Assembly (NCBI GenBank): GCA_964035545.1
Contig: CAXIUT010000303.1
Span: 1-64,000, forward strand
DNA: 64,000 nucleotides
Source of the DNA: Bugula neritina
Taxonomy: Eukaryota > Bryozoa > Gymnolaemata > Cheilostomatida > Bugulidae
Direction of reading: 5' to 3'
A program made the translations under genes and the position numbers. Shown one piece after another: positions 46,771 to 60,953 of the stretch (position 1 is the stretch's first letter; each line of letters starts with the position of its first letter). The notes below the pieces were generated by a model. That model had not been told where the DNA came from. It did not search any database and was given only the letters and a program-made list of their open reading frames with translations.

Positions 46771-47984
46771 ATGTCACGAATTACAGAATAGTTATTAAGA
46801 AAGCGTTCAGAGCATAATTAGGGAAGGTTGACTACTTTAGAATAGGTACTTGAGTTAATAAGTAGATTTCTTTGCATCAGCAAGATTTGATTAAAATAGA
46901 GCATTTGGATGTCTTGTGCAGGCATTTAAAAATTCTATACTTACAAAACAATATCATTGAAAAAATGTAAAATCTTAACAAACTTAAAGAACTAGAATAT
47001 CTCAATATGGCCTTGAATAATGTTACTAAAATTGAAAACATTTAGGGATGTTAAAGTCTCAAAAAACTTGACATGACTGTAAACTTTATTGATGTAATGG
47101 ATCTACATGATAGTGCAGTCACTTTATCGAAACTACCAAGCTTAAAATAAATTTATCTAACAGGAAATCCTTGTGAAGATTGGAAAGGATGTAAAGATTA
47201 TATTCTCGCACATACTTCTACTTTAGAGTGCTATAATGGAGAAGTAGTGACTCCATCTCAAAGAATAAAGGCTCAGCAGCTGTTACCTAGTTTAAAAGCT
47301 TCTCTTTTTGAAGCAATTGAGAAAAGAAAACTTGAGAAAAGACAACAATAGTTTGATTAAAAAGAAAGAAAAAAATTAGAAGCTCATCTTACTTAAGAAT
47401 AAAAAGCGAAAATGAAAACTCCTTATACTAAAGAATTAAGAAGATAAATGTATTAAAAAATGGCTGAGGATAAAGAAAAAAAGGAAAGAGAGAAGCATCC
47501 ATAGAAATATCAACCTGAAAAACCTATTAATATGTATACAAAGGAAGGTTAAATCCGTCAATGTAATTAAGGCCGTTTTAAGTATAGTCTTCAAGAATAT
47601 GAAGATCCAGATTATACATTTTTCTAAATAGAGGTTCCAAAACATCTTGATACTTCTGAATTAGAAGTTAATATTGATCCTAAATGGGTGAGTGTTCGGA
47701 TAAAAAAACAGCTAACTCAACTTAAACTATCTGAATAAATTATAGTTCACGAATCTAAGTCAGAAAGATCTCAAATAACTGGAATGTTAATGATAAAAAT
47801 GAAAAAGTTACATTCACATGAATTTTTAAGAAGAAACAATCAAAAATAAAAGGCCTAAAAGAAAAAATAGGAAAATAAACAGAAAGATCTGTAGAAAGAA
47901 TAAAGATAGAAAAGATTAAGATTGTGTGATTAATATTAAAAGAAGATGGAAAAAGAAGAAGATTAAATACCTGATCTTTAGTGA
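46771..47984 (+). CDS. DNAAF11: DNAAF11 (LRRC6/tilB), dynein-arm assembly factor
   Basis: 397 residues. Cytoplasmic factor for preassembly of ciliary dynein arms. N-terminal leucine-rich repeats ([70 protein letters not shown]), LRR cap, a coiled coil with Lys/Glu runs, and the C-terminal CS-like beta domain ([30 protein letters not shown]). Invariant Glu positions in MEN, IEGC and GCE are TAA/TAG. One 20-nt intron (46846-46865). Order and length match metazoan tilB apart from a shorter tail. Confidence 0.95.
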
Positions 47985-48020
47985 TTATCTTGAATAATTA
48001 TCAATAATAATCATACTCAA

Positions 48021-49254
48021 TCATTAGTCATGAGGATGAACTCTATGATGAGTGCTGATATCAATCGCTCTCTCTTGTACTTAGCCATCAATTATTGACT
48101 TCAAGAAGAAAATTACCATGCCGATAATGAAAACATCCCATAATCTAGCTACAATATTTTTATTTTAGCTGAAGCTAGAAGGTTCATAAAGAATTTTCTT
48201 TTGCTCCTCAAGGCTACGAAGAGCTGTTGTAGCCAAGCTTTCACTAATAGTGGATATTAGACTGATAATCCAATGAAGGGTTTCTTTCCTGAAGATTGAG
48301 ATGACAAATATCATCTGAATATGAACCTTTATGATTGCTTTTCCTATCATAGTCGCTAAGAAAAAAGTTTTGAAAGGAATTCTAAAATGTCCACATGTTA
48401 TCCCTGCCAAGTCAAAAAGAGGATTTGGAATAGATGCACAGGCTAGGATAGTACCGAAACCATACTTTTACATATTATCATAAATAACTATTTTTGCTTT
48501 TTACATAAGAGTTTTTTTCTCTTTTCTTTTTAGTTCGAGAATCTATTCTATCTATTAGTTTGAAAGATTATGCTACTTTTTTTATTTGTCAATTATTTGT
48601 TGTTATTTATTGTCAATGGTTTGAGGTCGACCTTCAGCTTCTTCACTCATTCTCTTCAGCTCAGCTCTTTTTTCTGAGGCCTGTATGTTATTAAAAGTAC
48701 CTTATAAGCTACGAAATAAGGTGGCAATTAACCGATTGCTGTACCAAATCCCCAAAGAAAACTTTAAAATTGAACCGCAAATAGGAGACTTAAAATTCCA
48801 ATAGTTTATCCTTTTTGTTCTAAGTTGATTTTATTCTTACATTAGCACTCCCCAAAGTGATCAAAAGTCCATTTTGAAGGCATCATCTCAGGTACATGTC
48901 CACAATGAGTTGAAGCAATGGCTACTTTGGCTATATGTGGTCCAAGATATAAAACAAACGTGTGAAGTCCTGTTCCCAGGCCAATAGACGAAGCAATTCC
49001 AAGAATCATCCAATAAGCCATAAAATAACAGATATGCTCAACATTCTTAATAAGATAAGAAATACTTGTAAAGCTGGTAAATATGCTATCAACAGCCAAA
49101 CGATTCCAATACTGAACAAAATAATTCCTCTTTTGATGATGAATTTCGACAGAAGCTCGACTTTATGTTTGATAGTAAGTAATAGAAGCTAAAGATAAAT
49201 AGATGTTGTGGAGAAAAGTGAGATATTGTTGATTAGAACTCCTTTATATTTCAT
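48021..49254 (-). CDS. VMP1-like ER membrane scramblase
   Basis: 397 residues. Vacuole membrane protein 1, an ER lipid scramblase needed for autophagosome formation. Signature text: [65 protein letters not shown], and multiple hydrophobic helices of the VTT/DedA fold. Two 20-nt introns at 48681-48700 and 49046-49065. A charged loop of about 70 residues (Lys/Glu/Gln) separates the two conserved halves. Convergent with DNAAF11, 36 bp between stops. Confidence 0.92.
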
Positions 49255-49353
49255 GGATTATTATTATTATGAATAGAGGATATTATATTTTAAAAAGGAA
49301 TTGTGAAAATAAAAGTAACCGAACATTTAGGTAAAAAAAAGAAAGCAATAATA

Positions 49354-50243
49354 TCAAACTTATTAGACTGATTATTAAGTGCTATTAAGTAAATTGTAAA
49401 GTAAATTTTCATGATCTTCAGCTGAATTGTCAGCTACTCTTCTTAAAGTATTGAGGTAATATGAGAGGGATTTATTTGTTCCTTGATCTCTCCTTTTAAC
49501 CTTTTCGCTGCCCCTAATTCATCTAAATATTACACCAACTTCTTAACTCTATCACTGTAGAGAGGTCTTACAGGTATCTTCTGGATTCTTGTGAATCTTT
49601 TTCTACAGAACGGACATGAGTTTTCATTCTGAGTTGTTAATCCTGTACCTTTGACCATTGGTGAAGACATTTGACACAGAAGAGATGATTGCAGCAATCG
49701 ATTTTACCTCTGACTGCAATCAGTTCAAAGCAAATACCGCATTACAACTGTCTCCGTTGGCCTCGGGTCTGCATTTGAACTTATTATATTCGATAATCAA
49801 ATTCTATCAGATCATCAATGAGTCATTTTTTCAACTAGACGGCGATTGGCCTAATTAGTAGCAGCTAGGGTTCGAAGCATGGATGCGTATTACTGCTGAA
49901 GTCTCTCATGTTAAAGTTGATCCTCACTACTATTGGTGTCATAGTTGGTATTGACTGTTACTTTTTGTTTAATTTTCATGAGATGATCCATTCTTCCTCT
50001 ATTTTATCTGCCTAGTCCATCAACAACTTCTTTTAGTTCTGATACTTATTCTGCAAGTGTGATAGCACAAGGTATTTCTGCTAATTTTGTTCTTTCTCTT
50101 TGAGTTTGGAAATTTAACTATTAGCGGTACTTCATCAATTGATCTATTTGGGTATTTGATGTATTTTGAGAGGTACAGCATCCTTGAGATTTAAGTAGAT
50201 GAATTAATGCTGCTTTAGGAGGTTAGAAAGGACAGTTTTGCAT
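49354..50243 (-). CDS. RING-finger protein, probable E3 ubiquitin ligase
   Basis: About 283 codons. N-terminal coiled coil (residues 1-135), then a C3HC4 RING (CGICFELIAVRGKIDCCNHLFCVKCLHQW ... CPFC in the 190-235 range) and a charged tail. Two 20-nt introns at 49514-49533 and 49629-49648; the latter splits the RING between HQWSK and NENSCPFC. One extra base lies near 49830 (around EKMTH/IDDLIEF), with no intron to explain it. E3 ligase activity is inferred from the intact zinc ligands. Confidence 0.8.
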
Positions 50244-50342
50244 TGTTTTTCGGAATGTTAAATATTATAAATTGTTATTTAAATATCATTTAGAAATAAG
50301 GTTATTGATCTAAGTTATTATTTTAATCTTAAAGCAGATATA

Positions 50343-51521
50343 TCACTCAAAATCTTTTTATTTAATTCCTTATTCTTCATTAAAGTTAGATATATCTGTA
50401 TTGTTAATTTACAACTATTAAATTTTACTTTTTTCTTCTAATTCTTCTTGTTTTTGCCGAGCAATATTCATTACTAAGAGAGCATCAAGTTATGACATGA
50501 ACATTTTTCTTTTTTGAAAAAGACTTGTCTATTTTTATTCTTCTTGGACTACTTATTTTTCTGTTTCTTGTTTTGGATCACAGTACTAGTAATCTGAGTG
50601 ATATTTTTTTGTTTATATTTAAATTTTATTTTGATATTGAGGTAAATTTATTAGCCTACTATATTCTTTTTCAAGATGATCTATTGACTATGAAGGATTG
50701 GAAAGAAGTTCAAGTAAAGATGCATTTTTTGTATTTTAATCTTATAATAAAGAAAGAAGATTCATTATTACTTATTATATGTTTTAAATATTAGGTTTGA
50801 AAGTTTTTTGAACAAAGAAGATAATTTAAATGATTTTAACTGTTGAAGTAAAAGGATTTAAAAGAGTTATTTCAAATTTTCGACTAAAATCTCTCATTTC
50901 TTAGATTGTTTTATTTATAGAAGAGAAAAGAAAGAAAATATCCTTGAATGAAAAAGAATTGTTAGAAATGATTCTGGTTCTTTATTCAGTAGAAGCCGAA
51001 AATTCAAGAAGTTTTAAGAAATTTTCGGAAGTCTTTTGTAATTATAGAATAATAAAAGTTACTTTTTATTGAATAAAAAGGTCTTTAAAAGAATAAATTG
51101 TTGATGTTTTTATATTTATTTTAGAATTTTAATTTTACTAATGAAGGATTATATTGGTATTACTTCTCAATTAATATCTCAAGTTTATCATTCTCTTAAA
51201 TTTAACATACTATAGTATTCTACATAAATTATTTCTTAAATTCTCCCAATTATTCTACTTTAAAAATAATAAACTTGCATTTCTCTTGGAAATAATTATG
51301 ATTTTTAATGTTTTTAATGTGATAACAAGGATAATGAGAAGAAATAAAGCCACAGATTCTTTCATGATAAAAATAAATGCAAGAATGCACAAGATAGTCA
51401 TTGTAAGGTTGTTTTTGACCGGTTATCTTCTATCTAATATTTGATTTTTCATGAGATGATCAAGTCTTTGCTTGAACTAATTTTCATTTAAGATATCCCA
51501 AATTGATCTCTTTAATTTCAT
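50343..51521 (-). CDS. Two-helix membrane protein with long helical tail
   Basis: 392 residues, intronless. Residues about 45-75 form a double hydrophobic segment (MTILCILAFIFIMKESVALFLLIILVITL), likely a TM hairpin; the remainder is helical and charged with a Glu-rich C-terminus. The pattern (N-terminal helix, hairpin, coiled coils) faintly resembles vezatin-like or ER/SNARE adaptor proteins; this is weak. Start ATG 51519-51521 is only 17 bp from the divergent ATG of the ARF-GEF. An overlapping plus-strand ORF at 50830 is a shadow. Confidence 0.65.
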
Positions 51522-51538
51522 AATTTAATAATATCAAA

Positions 51539-54500
51539 ATGTCAGGATAAGATTATTTTCAAATCTACATGGAAACTTTGACAGATATCTTCAGAAGAGT
51601 CAAAAAAATAGGAATCAAGAAATACAACATAATCAAAGAACTCATTGACACTGTTGAAAGTACTTCTAATGCTATCAAGATTTTTTATCTAAATAAGTTT
51701 ACGGACGAATAGAACCAGCTAACTACTTATTAGTCATGATCGTATTGTTGGGAAGCAAGACTCCGAAAATATATCCTCCAGTCATAGCAGCTGTTCAAAA
51801 AATGTTTTCTTATAATTTGATATCACCTAATGAAGATCTTTGGGGAAGTCTTAAGTTACTGAAGGATGAACATAAAGAGTTTTTGTTATTGTCATTTGAT
51901 GACTATGGAAATAAGTCCTTCAAAGAAATATACATTGAAACTGTGATTAATTTAGGAGAAAAAGATGATGGTCTAAATTTGATTGTAGCTAAATCTATTA
52001 GTCTGATTTGGAGATTAGATCAAAACAGTATTTCTATTCAACTTTTACCTAAAATTTTTGACTATCTTCTCGATTGTATGGCTAGTATTCGTCTTTAAGA
52101 AGAATAAAAAATGGTAAAATCTATTTTCTTGTAAATGTTCAGACACTCTTTATAATCATACAGAGAAGTACATGATCAAAAGTTTTTAAATGATGACAAC
52201 TGTATATCAGTGAGAAGTTTAACTCACAAATATGGACAAACTATTGCAGATGCAGTTGCTATTAGAATTGACATTGAAAAAAGGTTATAAGTAAGAGATT
52301 ATCCTATTATTCCTCCTTAGTTTAGTTTGGAAACATTTCAACTCAAAAAGAGTAAGGAAATCAATGAAAAAGGAATAGTGGCTGGTAAATTTGGATGGTG
52401 TACTAATTGTAGAAGAGCTGCAGGGTTTTATTGTTCAGTCAATCGATTGCCAGTTTGTTCTTATTAATGTAAACAAACTGTGGCTGATTAAATATGTAAA
52501 ACTATCTTTATTAAGTATTTTTAGAAAAGTTTATTGGAGAAGAATAAAGATCTTTCAAAGTATTTGGAGATCATATTATCTGTATCTTCAGATTGTTCCA
52601 AAGATACTTGACTTTAGCTGAAGTCAAAAAGAGAGTTTGTTTTTCTGAAATATTCGTATTGATGACTTCTTAGTTAAAAAAAATAGTTGATAAATTGAGT
52701 CCTAAAATGCATTTAGAGTTAAGAATATTAGTAAGATATGTAATGGTTAATATATATTCTGAATCTGAAGCTTTCTTACCTTGTATGGCTGCTTTGAGAA
52801 AGTTTCTTCAAATGAGAATATTTTTGGATTAAACTGAAGTCATTTTAAAAATATTTGCTAGAAAACTTACTTACTTCATCACATCAAACCATATTAGAGA
52901 TTAGATACTTAAATTTATCAAGTAACTTATAAATAGTCGTCTTCTTTTTGATATTGTAATGACTCTTGATTGCTCACCAGATCATTCTGATGTTGCTAGA
53001 TAATTAATTGATGCTATTAGACAAGTTTATATTGGCATTACTCTTCCTTAAGGAATATCTGTACCTCCTCCATAAGATATTCATGGTAGAAAAACTTCAA
53101 TGGAGTTATGTCTAACTCTATTGAAGTTTTTACAAGAAACTGATAAAAAGATGCCTAGATAAGAAGCTTAAAAGTTAGTTGTTGAGAAAAATAAACTAAA
53201 TATAGTTAGAAATAGTGTTTAGAGATTTAATAAAGCTGAAAAACCTTTAAAGGTAACAAAAAAGTTAGTCAATGAAGGACTCTTTCCTAAGTAACCTGAA
53301 TAACTAGCAAAATACATTCATTAAAACCTTAAAATACTTAACTTAACCAATATTGGTCAACTCATTGGAGATATAGATGAGTATGCAGGTAAAATAAGAA
53401 AACATTACATTGGTCAAATGAATTTGAAAAACCAACCTCTAGATGAAGCTATGAGAATAATATTGAAAAGTTTTACTTTACCTGGATAGTCTCAAGTAGT
53501 TGACAGAATTATTGATACTTTTGGAGTTACTTTCTTTGAACAAAATAAAGAAAACAATACTACTTTTGCTAGTTCAGATGCAGTCTATTCTTTTTCCTAT
53601 CTTCTCATGATGTTACAAAGCAATCTTCATAATCCTCAAGTCGTAGAAAAAATGAATTTAGCTTCATTTTCTAAACTATCCAAAGGAATGAATGGAGGTC
53701 CTGATGTTTAGTTTCATCCTTAGTTTTTATAAAACATTTATAATAGTGTTCAAAAAAAGCCTTTAGGAGTTCACTAAAAGCTCAAAGAAATGGAAGTCAA
53801 CATAGCTTTTAACACTAATCCTAAAAAGGCACAATAAATTTACCTTAAAGATCAGTAAAGATAAGCTCTTGAAATCATATAAACTTTAGAAGAAGGACCA
53901 ATTCAAGAATTACCTCATTCTCATCTATATCCTCTTCCGATATTTGTTGAAGAATTTGTTTCTCAGATAATAGATATGCTTTGTTGGAAGATTAAAGATC
54001 TTGAAGAAAGAGACAAGTAAGAAACAATCAAGTGTCTAGAGTTTTTAGAGTCAGCTTTAAAACTAGGACATTAATATATTGTACCTAAAATAATCGAAAG
54101 AGGAATATAAAAAGTTTGGGAAGAAATGCAAAGATCAACAGTTGGAAAAAAGTATTTACTGATGGAAGCTATGTTTGAATGGACACGTAAGTTTTCATAG
54201 CATATCAATGAACAATGGAAAACTGTTATTTTTCTTATTGGAAGATTCAATCGTTCTAAATCTATTCGAAAAGATCAAGGAGGAGGTAAAAAGCAAACAG
54301 CTATCACTCTTATTTAGAATAAATGTTTCTTATTTGACTCTTATATCTAGCACTTGATTCAAAAGACATCAAAATTACAACTCAATAATTTGATCAGCTT
54401 TTTAAGAGCTTTACTAAATGTCAGTAGAGATGAAACTAGTGATACTGGTAGTTCATTTTGTTTGGAAAAGATTAATGAAGTGTTAGAGTTGAATGCTAAT

Positions 54501-56331
54501 AGAAGTCTTGAGATTCTTAATATTATATGGAGTGAGTTAAGAGATTACTATATCTAATTAGGAAGACATAAAAATGAAAAAGTTTCTTTGTTTGCAGCTG
54601 ACTTTCTTAAACAAATAGTAACTAAGTTCTTAAAAAGGAAAGATCTGATCAATCTTCAAAAAGAATACTTCAAACCTTTCGAATAAATCTTTATCTCTTC
54701 CAAATCTTATGCTGTAAAAGAACTAATGGTTGGATCTCTTAGTTATTTTGTTAGTAATCATCATCAATCATTGAAAACTGGATGGAAAAATATTTTATCA
54801 GTGATTAGTTATTGTTTTTAAGAATAAGAAGATCAAGTCATAAAGTAAAAAGCTTATGGAATAATAAAAAAGATACATTAAAGTAAGTTCAGTATATTAA
54901 ATCTTGAATAAAACTACAATGATATTGTACAAATCTTATCCAAGTTAACTAGATAAAGAGAATAGAGCTATGGACTAGGGTGTCTACAAATAGTTCAGTC
55001 AATAATTGAATACTATCATAATCAATTATCTATCAACCTTGATAAAAGTATTGATTCATAATAAAATAAACAAGCTGATATTAACTTCTGGCAAACTATC
55101 TTTTTGCCTTTACTAAATATCATCTTTCCAATGTGTGGAGACTCAAGAAGTAAAATTCAATAGCCAGCTATCAAAACTTTATTTGATATTCTGATGAAGT
55201 ATGGCAAGTTATTTAGATATGAGTTTTGGAAAATGGTATTACAAGGAGTATTAAGACCAGCTTTCGAATAAATCACCTATACTTCTCAATCAAAACCTTT
55301 GAAAAAAGAATAACTCTAAAAATGGTTGAACTTTTCCTTCACTGAACTCTTTAGATCAATCAATGAACTCATCGTTCTTTACTACTCTGACTTTAGATTG
55401 TTTCTTTAAGATGTGTTTAAGATATATGAGAACTGTATACTCAATCATTCTCTTATTTTATTGATAGAACTCAGCTTGAAGGCAATGAATCAACTTTTAT
55501 AAAAGATAGCCCCTAATTTTGAAGAATGTGATTGGTAGGTTTATCTTTGTTTTGTACAAAGTCTTCTAAAGAAAACTCTACCTATTTAGTTGTCTTCAGT
55601 TGAATCATGGAATCGTAGTAAAGATTTACTTGAAAGTAATCATGAAGCTAAGTGTTTTGCTTTACAAACTTTTCTCAATAAAATGCAAACTATTTTTCAA
55701 AAGTATCCTTAAAGCATAACTGAAAAAGTAATTAGTTTGATACTTAGATTTATTTGAATCTTTTAAAAGAGCTAACACCGATTTATAACTTTGTTTCAGA
55801 TTTGAATGATGATCTATAACTCAGAAACAACCTTTGGAAAAATGGATTTTATGGCGAACAAAAGTTTCTGCCTGGATTGATCAGACATCAATATGAAATA
55901 CTTGCCTTTAGAAGTAAGATCTATTTCAAACTCATAGAATTCGATCAAATCTATTACAAAGAATACTTCAGGTACAAATATTAAAATTTAGACATTTCTT
56001 CTTCATTCTAGATAATCTAAAAGAAACCATCCTCAGTGAAGCAGTCAAAGAACCTTTAGTCAAAGACTATGAACGATAGAGAATGGGAATGTTCTTCAGA
56101 AAACTAGTTAATGATATTTTACTGGGACAAATAGTTATTATTGGAGGATAATCAATAAAAAAGATAGGATTGACAGAAAGATTGTTAAAAGAATGTCTGA
56201 ACCTGATGGGAAACAGAGTCTACTGCACTCGTTGTACTTTTTGCTAAGGCTGCGAGAACTCTGCCTAATCATGGAAAGGAATAAATAAACAGTTAAAATA
56301 AATAGTTGAGATGTTATTTAGAACCCAATGA
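51539..56331 (+). CDS. BIG/Sec7-type ARF guanine nucleotide exchange factor, copy 2
   Basis: 1570 residues. Activates ARF GTPases at the trans-Golgi. DCB/HUS region at residues about 1-560 (EPANYLLVMIVLLGSKTPKI; RLFQRYLTLAEVKKRV), Sec7 domain about 600-790 with LPGESQVVDRIIDTFG (Glu finger at residue about 637, TAG at 53487-53489) and FSYLLMMLQSNLHNP (motif 2), then HDS domains. Four 20-nt introns: 51660-51679, 52496-52515, 55728-55747, 55972-55991; the coding sum is a multiple of three. A C-terminal CTRCTFCEGCE cluster may bind zinc. Divergent from the neighbour by 17 bp. Confidence 0.95.
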
Positions 56332-57526
56332 TCTTTATTTGTTGATAAATTCTTCCTATTACCTAATAATTAAAATATAGTTTTGATATAGTTTTATATG
56401 TTAGTTTTTGAAATTGAATTAATATTAATCACAGGCCGCAACTATTTAGAATAACTTCGCAAACCTTATCAAATGAATGAAACTACATCGAATAATAACT
56501 CAAGTAGTTTAAATTAAACTGCTTTTAGAAGATAGTACCTTGACAAGTTGAAAAATTTATTAGCTTGATTACTACCTATGAACTCATTGCATCCTTATTA
56601 TATTTTAAATTGAAAACTAAAAATGATTCTCTTTGCCATTAAAAATTATGACAAATCAATGGAGTTCCTTCTAGTATGATTTATCTCCCTTTTAGCAACT
56701 TAGGTTCAAATTAAGTAAAAGATTTTCTATTTTTAGAGGGAAATAAATAATCGTCTGAGCTAACTTTATCGATAAGAAACACTTAAAACATATTCTATTG
56801 CTGAGACTATTTCTTACCTTTAGTTGACAGCTGAAGATAAGAAGCGGAATGTATAACTTATTAATAGGTCCTATTACTCATCGATGATGTTGCTAAAATA
56901 ATAAACCCAAAGTATTTTCAAGTATTCTGCTTTATATAAGTTTCTAAACTTTATTGCAGTTCTTTTTGGAGAATACAGAGTCTTTTCGAAGAAGTTGATA
57001 CATTATCTTGAATGCATGATATTTGGAAGAAATTCTGTTGATAAAGAGATTGAGCCGTACTTGCCATATAGGTTCAGGATAAAGTGAACTAAAGTTTGTG
57101 GATCTTATTTTTATTCGGAATCGTTCTCTTAGTGATTAGTGAAAAGAAGGTGTTGTTTTATCTATGGCGGATAAGAATTTTTCTCTAAAAAAGAAAAGTT
57201 TTTCAGCGGTTCTAAAAGCTTAGGTTTGTTTGAAAGATAAATTAGATTTGAGTAAAAGAATAGGAATAGTTGAAGTTGCTTTTCTGTTTTTTGCAATTTG
57301 GATGAGATTTCAGAAAAAGGCTTAAACTCTTACTGTCGTTTATCTTCTAAAAGAAAATAAAAAAGCTTCTTTCATAGCTATCCTTAAATTTCAATGCTTG
57401 CTCAAAGAAAGGTAAGGTTTTTAAATGGAGAATGCTTCTTTCAGAAAATTGTTTTATTATTTGATTTACATGATAAGGATTTAAAGAAAAAGAGTGTAGT
57501 TGATCTAAAAGAAGAACTAAGAAGAA
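56332..57526. pseudogene. Gap between ARF-GEF and Myb, possible decayed gene (copy 2)
   Basis: Counterpart of 36622-37821. Open frames such as INNRLSELYRQETLKTYS ... VEPYLPYRFRIK are intact here, while the upstream MNETTSNNNSS segment ends early at a TGA. From ATG 57164 an open frame also runs into the Myb gene, but in copy 1 it is frame-shifted by extra bases in a T run, so I do not count it as part of the Myb protein. Expression data would be needed to decide. Confidence 0.35.
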
Positions 57527-58688
57527 ATGATTAGCTCTTAGTAGGAATCTTCAGGAGAATATTAAGAGGAAGAGAGATTGATTAGTGAAGAGAAAATCGA
57601 TGATCTTCATGTTTCTTTGGAAAGACTGAAGGAGTTTGTTGGAAGAATTTCTGAGGAAAGTGTAGCTACTGTACCTACTTGTGTCGAAGAGTACTGTGAT
57701 AAAATGAAGGACTTTAAAATCCAACATAAGTCTGAGGTAGTTTAGATAGCTGAACGCCGAGTCAATAAGTAAAAAACTTACTAATTAGAATGATTAGAAA
57801 TAGAAAAATCAAGAAGAATTGGAACAATGACGATATCAGTCTCTTAGTTTGGCTTGTTTCAAAGAGACTAGAACTCTAAGAACTTACTCACTTCTCAGAT
57901 TTAGTAACAACTATTTTATTTAGGTGAAGGAAGATTGGACTTTAATATCCAGTATGATTTCTGGTTCTTCTTGGCAAAAATGCAAGTTCAGATGGCTTAG
58001 TCTCAAAAAAGTAAGGCTAGTGTCTCATAAATGGTCTAAAATGGAGTCGAAACTTCTTAATTAGATTGTGACTGACAATAAAATGAACTGGAAATTGATT
58101 TCTTAAAAGCTTTATTAGAGAAACACTTCAAAAGCTAAAGTGTTTAGGACTGCAAAACAATGTAGATAACATTGGAATTGTTTCCTTAATCCTAAAATTC
58201 AAAAAGGACCATGGAATCTATAAGAAGATAGAAAGCTGCTTTAGTATGTCCTTGAGTTAGAAGGGTTTAAAAAGTGGTCTGAAATTTCTAAGTTCATGGA
58301 AGGAAGGACATAAAATGCACTAAAAAATAGATTTAACCTTCTTATGATTCGTCAAAGAAAGATATCTGGACCTCTGACTTAAAAAAGATTAGTTAGAGTT
58401 TGTCTGAACAGACTTTTACTTGAAGAAGTACAGTAAGAATAAATATAAATGCCTTCTCCTTTGAATGTTCCTATTTTAGAAGAAAACTAGCAAATTGAAG
58501 TTTAGAATTCTCTTGAAATAAGATAGCCAGTGGTACCAAATTTTACAGAAGCAACTCAACAGTCGACAAGTCAAGTTTCATATCCATCAGGTTATGGAAA
58601 TTTCTTTGGATATATGGCTCCAATGATGGGAACAGGATCTTCGAATCCAATGTACATTAGTTTTATTTTGCCAAACCAGCTTTTATGA
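57527..58688 (+). CDS. Myb-repeat DNA-binding protein, copy 2
   Basis: 373 residues, same architecture as copy 1: an acidic N-terminus, about three Myb/SANT repeats (last one KGPWNLEEDRKLLEYV with GRTENALKNRF), and a Gln/Pro/Ser-rich tail. Introns 57769-57788 and 57904-57923, both 20 nt. The first intron falls before the first repeat, the second inside it. Nuclear transcription factor or SNAPc-like subunit by analogy. The frame stays open upstream to ATG 57164, but only in this copy. Confidence 0.87.
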
Positions 58689-58991
58689 TGATAGTATTCT
58701 ATAAATCATGTTTCTTAATTTTAGAGAACTTTATTTAATTTTTCTACAGCTTCCTATCATGGAAGAATCCGTTCATCACACCAGAAATATTTTGAGTGAC
58801 AAATGATATTGTATTCGATCAGCAGTTGTATCATACTTGAATGTTTGACATCATATCGAATCTGGAGCAATATTCTTTCGAATATATTATCTTCTATAGG
58901 TATGATAAAATATATTGTTTTCTAGAATAATAACATACAAACGTAATATAAATTTCAAAGAGCATATCTATTACATTAATTAGAAATAAAA

Positions 58992-60025
<1,034 letters not shown>

Positions 60026-60085
60026 TTATCGTTAAATCTTGTAAATATACAATAGAAAGCTGTATTTAAATTGAATAGAATATAT

Positions 60086-60820
60086 ATGTAAACAAATTAT
60101 CAAGAAATCAGGGTATAAAGTCAACAATTCATCACTCCATAAGTTGTCCTTCAAGGATTGCTAGCTTCATCTGACTATCCTTGCAATTGTGGTACTGGAT
60201 AGGCTGAAAAAGAAGTGATGGAATCATAGCTTAAATAGTAAATTAACGGATTACAACAAGAAAACAACAATATCAGAGCTGAGGTAGTAGAGGTCGAACA
60301 GTTGTTAGAAATTAGAGATAAATTGTATAGTTAAATGGATTAATTGAGAAATGAACGGGACCAGATAGAATATTAGATCGAGAGTAGTGTGTCCTACGAA
60401 CATAATTAAACAGTAAAATTTTCATCAGGATATAAGGAAATGAATGAACGACTCAAGAGAAGAATTTATTAAGTAAAATAGTACTTGCAGAAGATGACAT
60501 TTTAAAACCAAAAAATCGAATAAGGCATAATTTCAAATCAATACTACCAGCAAGAGTAGTAAATCATGTATAAACGAAGAGAAGCTATGAGCCCTCAACC
60601 TATTTATTAACATAAACGACACTATATGACTAATCTGGAGTCAATGGTTGATCGGGCTAAAGACAAACAAGAAGATGCCTGGCGAAGAGTGAGAAAGCAA
60701 GAAGAAGATATATAAAGAAGAAATGCATAGATACGAATGAGAAAAACAAACGGAATTACTTATTATAGTCCAAACGCTAGAACTTATTATAGTCCTTCTC
60801 GATCAAGAGTAGTATACTGA
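60086..60820 (+). CDS. Coiled-coil protein, probably cytoskeletal
   Basis: 244 residues, intronless. Mostly one long coiled coil (residues about 45-160; LEEENNNIRAEVVEVEELLE-like heptads), then a basic tail with a repeated short motif TYYSPNARTYYSPSRSR at the end. A CNCGTGE sequence near residue 35 may be a zinc or redox site. No named family. Neighbours give no hint. Confidence 0.65.
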
Positions 60821-60953
60821 TTTTATCTGATAAAAATGATAATTCTTTAATTGGACCTATTTAATTAGTTTATTTTGTGAATTAAATTAATTAGGTCAAG
60901 AAATATCAATTAATTCGTTTGTTTATTTACCATAATTTTTATTACTTGGAATC

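Noticed and set aside
50830-51072. 80-codon plus-strand ORF
   Set aside because: It lies wholly within the 392-codon minus-strand membrane-protein gene, whose frame is longer and more natural.
57164-57526. Upstream extension of the Myb protein beginning MADKNF
   Set aside because: The homologous stretch in copy 1 is frame-shifted, so the extension is not conserved; I kept ATG 57527.
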